This document shows, piece after piece, positions 23,026-32,301 of a stretch of 64,000 nt of DNA. How positions within the stretch are numbered: the first letter of the stretch is position 1; each line of letters starts with the position of its first letter. This DNA comes from Monosiga brevicollis MX1 (taxonomy: Eukaryota > Opisthokonta > Choanoflagellata > Craspedida > Salpingoecidae): assembly GCF_000002865.3 (NCBI RefSeq), contig NW_001865041.1, positions 1,907,529 through 1,971,528 of the forward strand, in the 5' to 3' direction. The notes under the pieces are model-generated. The model worked only from the letters and a program-made list of their open reading frames with translations, did not search any database and was not told the DNA's origin. The position numbers and the translations under genes are program-made.

Positions 23026-23670
23026 ACCTGCGACAGCGGCGAGTTTGAGGCCGCAGTCTGCACCAACACGAGCGACACGGTGTGTCAGCCCTGCGCGACC
23101 TGCGACAGCGGCGAGTTTGAGGCCGCAGTCTGTACCAACACGAGCGACACGGTGTGCCAGCCCTGCGCGACCTGCGACAGCGGCGAGTTTGAGGCCGCAG
23201 TCTGTACCAACACGAGCGACACGGTGTGTCAGCCCTGCGCGACCTGCGACAGCGGCGAGTTTGAGGCCGCAGTCTGTACCAACACGAGCGACACGGTGTG
23301 TCAGCCCTGCGCGACCTGCGACAGCGGCGAGTTTGTGGCCGGAGTCTGCACCAACACGAGCGACACGGTGTGTCAGCCCTGCGCGACCTGCGACAGCGGC
23401 GAGTTTGAGGCCGCAGTCTGTACCAACACGAGCGACACGGTGTGTCAGCCCTGCGCGACCTGCGACAGCGGCGAGTTTGAGGCCGCAGTCTGTACCAACA
23501 CGAGCGACACGGTGTGTCAGCCCTGTGCGACCTGCGACAGCGGCGAGTTTGAGGCCGCAGTCTGTACCAACACGAGCGACACGGTGTGTCAGCCCTGCGC
23601 GACCTGCGACAGCGGCGAGTTTGAGGCTCACGGCTGCTCAGCCCTCAACGACACGGTGTGCCAGGCATGC
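23026..23670 (+). repeat. 72-bp tandem array (TNFR-like cysteine repeats), array 2
   Basis: Eight full units (23026-23601) plus the same diverged final unit as array 1. The order of silent variants in the first copies matches array 1, and near-identity continues about 145 bp beyond the array to about 23745. It differs by one extra unit, in which EFEAAVC becomes EFVAGVC. Confidence 0.95.
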
Positions 23671-26600
23671 TCCATTTGCGCGGCACACGAGTTTGAAGTG
23701 GGCCCCTGCTCCGGCGACACTGATCGCCAATGCCAGAACCTGACCGTATGTGGAAATGATGAGATTGTTGTTCAGCCAGCAACCACCACCTCTGATCGAG
23801 TATGTGCCTCGATCGAGCATTCGATTGTCCCCATTGAATGGTCTGCTGCTGTCTCTCCCCCGGAGTTTGCTGCTTTTGAATGGTGTGAGGGCAATCAAAG
23901 CTGCTCCGTCCTGACCAATGCTGCAGAGGTGCTTGTGACGGCTGATGTTGGCTCGCTATCGTCGTCATCAACGCTCTACTTTGACGTTCGTAGCCCGGTG
24001 GCTGGTCTCCATTTACAAGCAGCCACGCCACAAGTGTTTCGACCTGCGAACCCAGCTGACTCTGCCAGACTTGACCTTTTTGTCTGGACCACAGATCGAC
24101 TTGGTAGTCTCACGCCGGCTCGTGAAGATATCATCGTGGATCTGGCTCATCCACTGTCAAACTCTGTACTCTCGCGTGTTCTCAAGCCTGGCGATCAGGC
24201 AATCTCGGCTTTCACTTTTGACATTCCATATGATTGGTTCTCAAGTCAGTCGGCGACTGTATCAATCACTGCATCCTACGCAGCTCAGGACTTATCAGCA
24301 GACTCGACAATCCAGCTGGTGCGACCTGCCGCTGCCATGAATGATGCCGAAAATGCAATTTTGATGTATCTCCCAACGGCTCCTCAGATTGGTGGCGATT
24401 CTTTTTCGGTTGAAGTTTGGACTGATGTGACCGAAAATGTGTCAAGCTTCACGTTGTCTATTGAGTGGGATGCGACAGCTCTGGCTCTTGAATCGGTCAA
24501 ATTTGATGCCGGGGAATGGCAAGGCCGATATTCCTCTGCCGGCAAAGAACTGGCGGCCAATGGCATCCATGTTGGCAGTGGTGATTCCTCTTATAGTCGT
24601 TTGCTCTCGGCTACTTTTCGCGGCCTGCCTGATGGAGGCCGGGCCATGTTGTCTGCGCAGGGCAGTTTGCATGATGAGAACAACAACCCGATTGAAGTTG
24701 ATGGCAGCTTCCAGGATGCCCTTTTGACCATAGTCTCGCGCGATGGCCGGGACACGAGCGGATACGTGTACCTTACCAATCTCGAGCCGATCCTGCTTCT
24801 TGGCACTTCCTCCTTGCCATTTTGGGTGGATACATCCCGCCTTGAGACAGACAGCAATACGGGTATCGAAATCCATCTTGTACAACTCTTTAACGACGGC
24901 ACAGTTGCATCAACGGATGTACAATCGTGCCGTTTTGCTGGCTCTCTTCGCACTTGCTCTCCAGCACAGGCATCGGAAGATGGAACTCATTCTCTCGAAA
25001 TTTTTGCTGGCGAACTTTCTGCTAACATTGATGTGATTATTTACCGGCCATCCAATATTGCAGTTCTTGTCGATGATCTGGAGCTGAACCGCTTAGACTT
25101 GAGCAATTGCTCGACGCGATATCAACGCTCGCAACTTCGTTTGCAGGGAGTGATCAACGGACGTGAAGTCGACTTGTCGGCCTATCTCAAGCCATCCCAC
25201 GTGAGCGTGGACGACTCCGACGTGGCTGCCATTGGAGTCGCGCCTTCGGGCTCCTTATATGTGCAGGGCGTGTCTCCGGGTAGCACGGTCGTACGAGTGG
25301 CGATGCCTGGCTTTGAGAGCGATTTGACCGTGCTCGTCACACCCGCAGCAGTTGAACCGGTGCAACTCTCGGTTGAAGTGATCACGACCATTGCGATCGA
25401 ACAAGATACGCTAGAAGCCGTGGTGCGGCTCTCAAGCGAGTTTGTGCGCGAAAAGCAGCAAGGCTGGTTAATAGCGCAAGTATCATACAGTGATGCCACG
25501 TCAAGGATGCCACGTGATCAGGATTTACAGCTTGACATGCTGCAGGCCGAAACGGCTGTGGATATCAACGGCACTGCCCTTACAGCGATCTCCCAGGCCA
25601 ACAATGCCGTGCTTCAAGTGACGTTGCTGCCTGATAGCTGTGTCGTAGCGCAGCCCATTACGGCTATTACCCCACTCGACTTGCACCTACCTGACCCTAC
25701 TGGTATTGTGGTAAGCGTCTCTTCTGCAGCGATTGCGGCTGCGAACAGCGTTGCAGCCTGTGCAGGGATTACCACCCAAGCCACCCTGTCCGTAGTAGTG
25801 CAGTACCCCGGTTATAGCCTGGATCTTAGCCGCGACGATCGCATGCGAGTCAGCCTACCGGAGACTTTGAATCTGACTGATACCCGCCTGGTGGTCACCC
25901 AGGCTGTACCGGGACTGTATCTAGTCAACGTCAGCTTTTTACACATCAATTTGACTGGTAGCGTGGCGATTAGTGTTGCGGTGGTGGACGAATTGCGTAC
26001 GGTGCTACGACCTTGGCCAGCCTACGCAGGCTCCGGCAGCGTGATCATGAATTCACTTCACCCCATCGAAGGTACCGACGTAATTCAACGAGCCCAGCTT
26101 GAAGCAGTGGTTACTCTCCTGCCAAATAGTCTTGGCTCGATCGATGTGAGCCACATGCTTTCCGTCACAACGCCAGATACTCAGCTGAGCATTGTTGACA
26201 CCAACCGCATCGTACCATTGTCGGTGCAAAGTGGCTTGCGATCGGTCACAGTGCAGTTTTGCTCGCTTGAAACGGTGGTTGATGTGGTCCTTTCTCAGGT
26301 TCCACGCAGAATTGCCGGCATCTTCCCGACAGCGTTCCCCTCTACCCTGAGCGGAATTGCTGGTTCGTCTGTGCAGTTGCAAATCGACGTGGAGCTGGAT
26401 GATGGCACCCGTTGGAATGCAGCCGATTCGTACACAAGCGAAGGCGATTATTTGCTCGCAGGGGCCGTCATTTGGGAATCCACAGACAGCAGCGTGGTTG
26501 TGGATGGTGAAAACGGAATGCTGCTCCTGATGGGTAACTCTTTTACTGCCACTGAAATATTTGTGACATCCCCATTCACATCCGCTAACGCTCGAGTGGC

Positions 26601-29499
26601 AACATTTGTCAACCTAGTGCCTGAGCCTGGTGACATTGACCTGGGCGCCAGTTCGGGCGCAGCCCTAGGCGAAGATTGGGGATTGGGAGGAAGCCTGACG
26701 ATCCCGGTCCGCGTCAATGCGGGACTTACCGGTCTCGCTGGACTGGATTTGACAATCGAGTACGACCCAGCTGTGCTTGCCATTCAAGCTGTGGAACCTG
26801 GCAGCGATTGGGTTGGCAATTCGTTCATCTTTACGGCCAATGATCCGCCTGGTCAATTGCGCTTTGGTGGCACTACGACGACGAATGACGGCATCGTTGA
26901 AGTGGCAGTCATCACTTTTTCCATCATGGGAACGGAAACAGACCCGGCATTGCATGGATATGCCACAAGCGTGTCCGATGCCGAACGACGGGGTATCGGT
27001 TCGCCCACGCCGCGCGCTTTTGTGGCCGGGGACCTACGCGTCGTGGGCCCCGATCGGTTTCGCCGAGGTCGCATTGATGCAACACGCTGGCGACGTGATC
27101 AGTGCGCTACACACAAGGTCGTGGGGGATGCAGATGCAGACTGCGTCGTTGGTGTGAATGACGTGTTATATCTGCAGGACTACCTCGTCCAAGCCCAGGT
27201 AGGCCCAACTGCAGCACCTCCTTTAGAGCCGGGACAACTGGACGTGGACCTTTCGGGAGACGTGACCATTCTGGACGCTGTGCACTTGTTGCGCGTAGTG
27301 TTTGGTCAGCTGCGCTTGCTGTCCCAGCCCACTGTGACGTCAGTGCGGACTGGCCCCTATTGTCGAGTTGTCATCACGGTCAACATGACCATGGCGACTC
27401 AAGCCCCAGCCGTCAACCGCACTTTTGTCTATTTTGATGTGGAGCACCCAAACCTCGCTGGAAGCTGGGAGGCTGTACAGGCAGATCCGGGGCTGGATAG
27501 CATCAAGACGGGTGCGGGTCTGGGGGGTGCTGTGGTGCGTGCGCGCGGCTTGGCCTCTGGCCTATACGAGGCACACTTGGAGGGTCTGCCCACAGTGCAA
27601 GGTGTCGGTCTGAGTGTGATTCAAATTACTACGGATCAAAATGGGGGCGTGGTCGCATCTCGTCGATTCCTACACGTTGGTAGTCGCGTGGGCTCCTTTG
27701 CATACCCGGCTTTTACCTTTGATGTATCGGCACCAGCCGCAGCTGCGCCACTCCCAACAGCCATTTTTGGCTATTCGCCCTTGCTCCGGTTTGACGTGGG
27801 CCGGGGCGGTGCTTGTGGGAATTTTGCTTCGACCACGACCACCGCCGAACCCACGACTTTGCCGAGTCAGGCGGACGACTACGATTTCTTGGCGAGCACG
27901 ACTTGGATTGTGGTGTTGATAGTCTTGATACTTTTGGTTTGTTGCTGCCTGTGCCTGTGCTTCTGCTGCTGGCGCCGGCGCATGCCTCAAGACAAGGAGG
28001 GCGATGATGTTACAAGTGAGTCACAGCTGTCTGGACGCCGGGCAAAATACGATGTGGCGCGCGCACATGCAAAGGGTTATGATTTCAACAATGCTATGCA
28101 CGAACCCGTGACCCTTGTCTCAAGTCGACGAATTGGCTCATACTACCATGAGGATGCGGAGGAGCCGGTACAGCCAGAAATGATCAACCTGAACCTCATG
28201 TCTTTCAAAGAGCACGATGTGGACGTGTCCGACACTGGGCATGACGTACAACTGGGTGAGGGGCCCGTCGCGGAGACGATCTTGAGCGGGGCTGGCCGCA
28301 GTAAAAACCCTTTCCTACCGGAAAACAATGATCCGGATGAGGATTTGTACAGCGATGACGAGGATCTGTACAGCAGTCGCGCTTCGGACAATTCTTTGGT
28401 GGCCGCTAGATCAAACGCTCAGAAGAGCAAGCAGGGAGCAACCGACCAGTTTCAGGCCGTGCTGCACAATCCCACATATGACCCTTTCAATGTACGCGAG
28501 GTGCCCTCGCTCGATGATGATATGGCGACCAGCATGGGTGGAGCTACAGCAATGACCAGCCTCTCCGGGCGCAGTAGCTTGCGACCTTCCACGTCTGCAG
28601 CCACGCCACCGTCTGCGGGCAGAAGAGGCGCGTCGAAAGCCTTGCCCGCCTTGCGAGAGACGAACATCGATTCGAGCATGCCAGATAATGGTGCGCGGGC
28701 TGCGCCACACGAGGACGATTTTGTTATCCTGGATGAACACGACCGGCCCATGACGGCCGCAGCGACAGAGCTGTCTTCAATTGAGCTCGGTGCGTCTCGG
28801 GCAGGAGGTTTTGACGACGCCTCTGGCATTCAAGCGTTCAGCTGGTTACCAGGCGCCACAAGCAAGGCCGGGCGGGCTTTTGAGCAGTCCATGGATGGCG
28901 GCTCGACCGAGGTCACCTCGATGACTCCAGAGCTTCCACACCACATGGACGACTTTGACGAAGTAATGTCACCCATGTCCAAGTCGATGACCGCGGCAAC
29001 GAGGACGGCGGCGCCACGCGAGGTGCTGCGCAAGTATGGCGAGCCTCACTTGCTAGAGTTGGTTGTGGAGAAGGGACCCGGTGAACCGCTTGGCCTGGTG
29101 CTTGAGGAACGGACTGACGAACCTGGCGTTTTCATTGGCAGTGTAGCCTTGGACAGTCCTTGTCGTGACCTGGTTCAAGAGGGTGATGAGCTGTTGGCCA
29201 TTGGTGCCACCAACGTTCGTCAAAGCGGCCTCGACCGTGCACGTGAAGAGCTGTCAGCGGCGACTCAGTTTCAGCCCATCCCAATGGTTGTCGGTCGACG
29301 TGCGGAGCTGCAAGACACCAGCTTGCGCGATTTGGCGTCAGCCGGCACCGGCAAATTCAGCCTGGCGCGCCCTCTGCGCAAGGCTGGCCTGGCTCAGGCG
29401 GAGAACGGTTCCCAGCGCTTCAAAAACACGTTTTCCGTCAATGATTTTACTCCCACGCACCCGGGCGTTGACCCCGATGGAGATGATTCTGAAATCTAG
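23026..29499 (+). CDS. TNFR-repeat / cohesin / TMEM132-like transmembrane receptor with PDZ tail, part B (5' end at gap)
   Basis: One open exon of 2157 residues from the gap to TAG. Order: eight full 24-aa TNFR-like repeats plus further Cys-rich units (to about 23815), then a beta-rich domain. A cohesin-like domain (about 24345-24650) includes SFTLSIEWDATALALESV. TMEM132-like modules follow (about 24740-26610; for example SGYVYLTNLEPILLL and YLKPSHVSVDDSDVAAIG). A second cohesin-like domain (about 26660-26950) includes LAGLDLTIEYDPAVLAIQ. A dockerin-like pair of Asp-rich loops lies at about 27126-27315. A transmembrane helix (about 27895-27960) is followed by a Cys/Arg border. The acidic cytoplasmic tail has an NPTY motif at 28468-28479, a candidate PTB-domain ligand, and a C-terminal PDZ domain (about 29040-29310). 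It is likely a plasma-membrane adhesion or sensing protein. A PDZ domain inside a receptor tail is unusual. It may be the same gene as the part before the gap. Confidence 0.75.
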   Translation, partial: TCDSGEFEAAVCTNTSDTVCQPCATCDSGEFEAAVCTNTSDTVCQPCATCDSGEFEAAVCTNTSDTVCQPCATCDSGEFEAAVCTNTSDTVCQPCATCDSGEFVAGVCTNTSDTVCQPCATCDSGEFEAAVCTNTSDTVCQPCATCDSGEFEAAVCTNTSDTVCQPCATCDSGEFEAAVCTNTSDTVCQPCATCDSGEFEAHGCSALNDTVCQACSICAAHEFEVGPCSGDTDRQCQNLTVCGNDEIVVQPATTTSDRVCASIEHSIVPIEWSAAVSPPEFAAFEWCEGNQSCSVLTNAAEVLVTADVGSLSSSSTLYFDVRSPVAGLHLQAATPQVFRPANPADSARLDLFVWTTDRLGSLTPAREDIIVDLAHPLSNSVLSRVLKPGDQAISAFTFDIPYDWFSSQSATVSITASYAAQDLSADSTIQLVRPAAAMNDAENAILMYLPTAPQIGGDSFSVEVWTDVTENVSSFTLSIEWDATALALESVKFDAGEWQGRYSSAGKELAANGIHVGSGDSSYSRLLSATFRGLPDGGRAMLSAQGSLHDENNNPIEVDGSFQDALLTIVSRDGRDTSGYVYLTNLEPILLLGTSSLPFWVDTSRLETDSNTGIEIHLVQLFNDGTVASTDVQSCRFAGSLRTCSPAQASEDGTHSLEIFAGELSANIDVIIYRPSNIAVLVDDLELNRLDLSNCSTRYQRSQLRLQGVINGREVDLSAYLKPSHVSVDDSDVAAIGVAPSGSLYVQGVSPGSTVVRVAMPGFESDLTVLVTPAAVEPVQLSVEVITTIAIEQDTLEAVVRLSSEFVREKQQGWLIAQVSYSDATSRMPRDQDLQLDMLQAETAVDINGTALTAISQANNAVLQVTLLPDSCVVAQPITAITPLDLHLPDPTGIVVSVSSAAIAAANSVAACAGITTQATLSVVVQYPGYSLDLSRDDRMRVSLPETLNLTDTRLVVTQAVPGLYLVNVSFLHINLTGSVAISVAVVDELRTVLRPWPAYAGSGSVIMNSLHPIEGTDVIQRAQLEAVVTLLPNSLGSIDVSHMLSVTTPDTQLSIVDTNRIVPLSVQSGLRSVTVQFCSLETVVDVVLSQVPRRIAGIFPTAFPSTLSGIAGSSVQLQIDVELDDGTRWNAADSYTSEGDYLLAGAVIWESTDSSVVVDGENGMLLLMGNSFTATEIFVTSPFTSANARVATFVNLVPEPGDIDLGASSGAALGEDWGLGGSLTIPVRVNAGLTGLAGLDLTIEYDPAVLAIQAVEPGSDWVGNSFIFTANDPPGQLRFGGTTTTNDGIVEVAVITFSIMGTETDPALHGYATSVSDAERRGIGSPTPRAFVAGDLRVVGPDRFRRGRIDATRWRRDQCATHKVVGDADADCVVGVNDVLYLQDYLVQAQVGPTAAPPLEPGQLDVDLSGDVTILDAVHLLRVVFGQLRLLSQPTVTSVRTGPYCRVVITVNMTMATQAPAVNRTFVYFDVEHPNLAGSWEAVQADPGLDSIKTGAGLGGAVVRARGLASGLYEAHLEGLPTVQGVGLSVIQITTDQNGGVVASRRFLHVGSRVGSFAYPAFTFDVSAPAAAAPLPTAIFGYSPLLRFDVGRGGACGNFASTTTTAEPTTLPSQADDYDFLASTTWIVVLIVLILLVCCCLCLCFCCWRRRMPQDKEGDDVTSESQLSGRRAKYDVARAHAKGYDFNNAMHEPVTLVSSRRIGSYYHEDAEEPVQPEMINLNLMSFKEHDVDVSDTGHDVQLGEGPVAETILSGAGRSKNPFLPENNDPDEDLYSDDEDLYSSRASDNSLVAARSNAQKSKQGATDQFQAVLHNPTYDPFNVREVPSLDDDMATSMGGATAMTSLSGRSSLRPSTSAATPPSAGRRGASKALPALRETNIDSSMPDNGARAAPHEDDFVILDEHDRPMTAAATELSSIELGASRAGGFDDASGIQAFSWLPGATSKAGRAFEQSMDGGSTEVTSMTPELPHHMDDFDEVMSPMSKSMTAATRTAAPREVLRKYGEPHLLELVVEKGPGEPLGLVLEERTDEPGVFIGSVALDSPCRDLVQEGDELLAIGATNVRQSGLDRAREELSAATQFQPIPMVVGRRAELQDTSLRDLASAGTGKFSLARPLRKAGLAQAENGSQRFKNTFSVNDFTPTHPGVDPDGDDSEI

Positions 29500-30305
29500 A
29501 GCCTTCTGTGCCGACTTTCTCGCCGATTTGGCTGAGTTTGTTTGCGGGCTTTGCCTGTTGAGTGTCAAGTACTCACGGCCTCAAAGCGAAGCAACCATAG
29601 ATATTTGATGAAGGTGTGTTTATTAGGTTTGATATCTGCGCGTGTGAGTGGTGTTGGTTGGTGTGAGCCACGCGTTTGCAATGAGCTAGGCCTGAGATGA
29701 CACAGCCGGCATGTTGGTTGAGGCCCAGAACAAAAGTAGTGTTATAGCCAATGACCGTTCTTTTATCGCTGTCGTCCGCCCTGAGTTTGACTTGACTTGC
29801 TGAGCGCCCTGGCCATGAGCGCTGGGGCAGCACGCAGGTTCGGACATTGTGCTAGTCCAGCTCTGCTCGGAAAGGTGGTTGGTCTGAGGCAGTGAAAATA
29901 ATTTGTATTGATGCGGTGTCTGTTGGTTGCCCAGCAAATTGCATTGAGATATGAAGACGGGGGCGATGGTATTCTTGTATCGAATGGATTGTGTGGAGGG
30001 ATACAACGAACATGGATAGAAGAAGACGCACCGCGCACTATACATACAAAGGTGTCTGAGGGACGACGCCTTTTAACAAACAACATGAAGCTCTTGACAG
30101 CAGTCGGCCATGTCATGCAGCATTGCCACTGAAGACATGTGGAGGACAAAGGAGACGTACAGCACTAATCAAGACCGCTGCAACTTGTGCGGTCAAAGGA
30201 CAAGCTTCGAGCGTACACCCATGTTGTGTCTCCTGCAAGTTGGCGACGAAAAGCCAACTTGTGTGTCTTCCAAGTAACTGGCAAGCACAGTTGGTGTGGA
30301 GATGA
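29500..30305. other. Convergent 3' region, no gene seen
   Basis: About 800 bp between the receptor stop and the stop of the RMD1-like gene. Short frames only, with no protein-like composition. Presumably 3' UTRs. Confidence 0.45.
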
Positions 30306-32301
30306 CTACATGGGGTCAATGTGGCCATGCTCAAACAAGTTCCAGAAGATGTCGATCAAGCCGAGCACAATCTCAACGACGATAAGCCAAATGACAATCA
30401 ACTCTAAGCAAGGTTGAATACATGTCAAAGCGGGTCAGCAGGAGACCTTAAAAACGTATGTAAATGCCCCCACAGCACAGATCAAACGGGACACAAACAA
30501 GGAGAATCCACGAACCGAGACGGGAGGAGTGCTGCTCCGTCTGGAAGGACCGCAGGATGTCCATCAAGTTGGCCAGGACATCGAGTCGCTTATTGAGCAC
30601 CTCACAGCGATTGTCGATCTGCAGGAACTTGCGGGTCTTTTGGTAATACGATTCGAGAGTGGGCTTGTCCTGTCATGGGAACAAAAAACATCCCACCGGC
30701 ACGTCACGACAACAGAGTGAAATGAGTAGGTCAGGCGGACCTGCGTCGAGAATAAAATCGGGCACGGCGCGGAAGCAATTGAGAAACGAGGGACAAGAAC
30801 AAGATGACGAACCCAAAGCCAATCGGGCGAGTCGAGGAGATCAGTCGTCAAGTTGACTGCGCTTTTCTGCAGGGGGAGAGAGAGAGAATGAGGACGCTGG
30901 TCGGCACTTGGCTACACTTGGAGCGTATTGCAACTGCTGACCAACCTGGATGTAGAGCTCGCCAATGTACCGGCTGATCTCCTGCTTGCTGAGAGAGATC
31001 TCACCCTTTTGCGAAAGCTCTTCGGGAATGTGCTGCGTAGCTTGAATGGTGGCTTCGATGGCCACTTCAAAAGTATCGAGCTTGACGCTGGTAGCGCAGG
31101 CATAGCTCAAAGCCAGACGTTGCATGTTATCGTCTTGCTCGTTGACACGGGGCAGGAGAAAGTAGCTCTCATAGACCATCATGTCGTCGCGATCCGAGAC
31201 GTAGTACCAGTCAAAGCTGCATTCGGCCATGAGGATGACACAGAATGCACATGAGCAACCATAAGAACGTCAGCGACAAGGCGTGAAAGGCTGCCGCATG
31301 ACCGTAGGTCGCCGTCTTATGGCAGCATGCAGGCGTGTGCGCACCTGTCGGCCTCCTCGTCTTCTTGGAGCAGGTCTTCGTCATCGATCCAACTCTTCAT
31401 AAACTCGATGAACTTGTGCTCGGCTGTCTCCTCAACGCTCCAAAACACGAGGCATCCGTAGCTGGCAAAAATAAACACATCACCTGGTGGCAGTTTCCGG
31501 CAACCGTACGCAGGGCGGGAGGGGGGTGGAAGACACAAGGGTGGGCGTGAGGAGGGAAGCATGGAGAGACACCACACACGGGTCTTCGAGTGCCAAGGAG
31601 AGTGGTCGGTAGCACACATACTGCCCGGCGGCCAAGTGGCGAGGGTAATGCGCAAAACATCTTCGTTGATTACGACATGTTCTTGAGCAACGCGTCGGGC
31701 TTGCTTGACCTATTTGCGTGCAGGGGGGTCGGAGCCAGCGGCATCATGAGGCAAGAAGGTTGAGAAGGGGCAAAGAGCCATGAATTGATGTGCGCGGGCA
31801 ACAAACCAGCTTGGCCCATTCAAAGGCCTGGGCGATACAGTAGCATCCCATGCGTTGAGGGGAGGGCACGGTGCTCTCCTCATCGAGGTCCGAGAGGGTA
31901 TCAAGAACTCCGCGAATTTGACTGCGATTGGTGCGGTTGGTGACGCGACGACGGCTGGGCAGGAAGGATTTGCCGGGCAAACGAGGGATTTGCCTTCTGC
32001 GGCTCCGTTCACGTCCGACGAGGCGAGTCTCGAGCATTTCGTGGCCATGCGACCCGTAGATGTTGCGGGGTGGACTTGGACTGCGAGAGACGCCATCGGT
32101 CATATCGGGACCGGCAAAGTGGGGAGGGTTGGCACTGTCGAGCAGCTCCTCGTCTGTGTCGGTGGTGTCACCGCCTTCGTAGCGCAATGGGCGTGGGCGA
32201 GAAGGCTTGCGTTTGCGGGTGGAAGGGGAACGAGTGCCGTATTGCACATTGCCGTCACCCAGCAGGGACCGCTGCGCATCGTTGTGCTCTGACTCGGACA
32301 T
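30306..32301 (-). CDS. RMD1/RMND1 family (DUF155) membrane protein
   Basis: About eight exons on the minus strand from ATG 32301. The N-terminal ~160 residues are hydrophilic, Arg/Ser/Pro-rich and look disordered. The DUF155 core follows in order: MGCYCIAQAFEWAKL, VINEDVLRITLATWPPG, DVFIFASYGCLVFWSVEETA, then a segment containing MMVYESYFLLPRVNEQDDN. It continues with LALSYACATSVKLDTFEVAI and SQKGEISLSKQEISRYIGEL. C-terminal exons encode DLLDSPDWLW, a helical stretch including QIDNRCEVLNKRLDVLANLM, and a membrane helix (EWIVIWLIVVEIVLGLIDIF) near the end, as in all RMD1/RMND1 proteins. Animal RMND1 anchors at the mitochondrial inner membrane and supports mitochondrial translation; yeast Rmd1/Rmd8 are cytosolic or membrane paralogues. 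No mitochondrial presequence is evident, so the RMD1 type is more likely here. Confidence 0.85.

Noticed and set aside
19355-23670. CRISPR-like or mobile origin for the 72-bp arrays
   Set aside because: Repeats are contiguous without spacers, in frame, and encode cysteine modules continuous with the surrounding protein.
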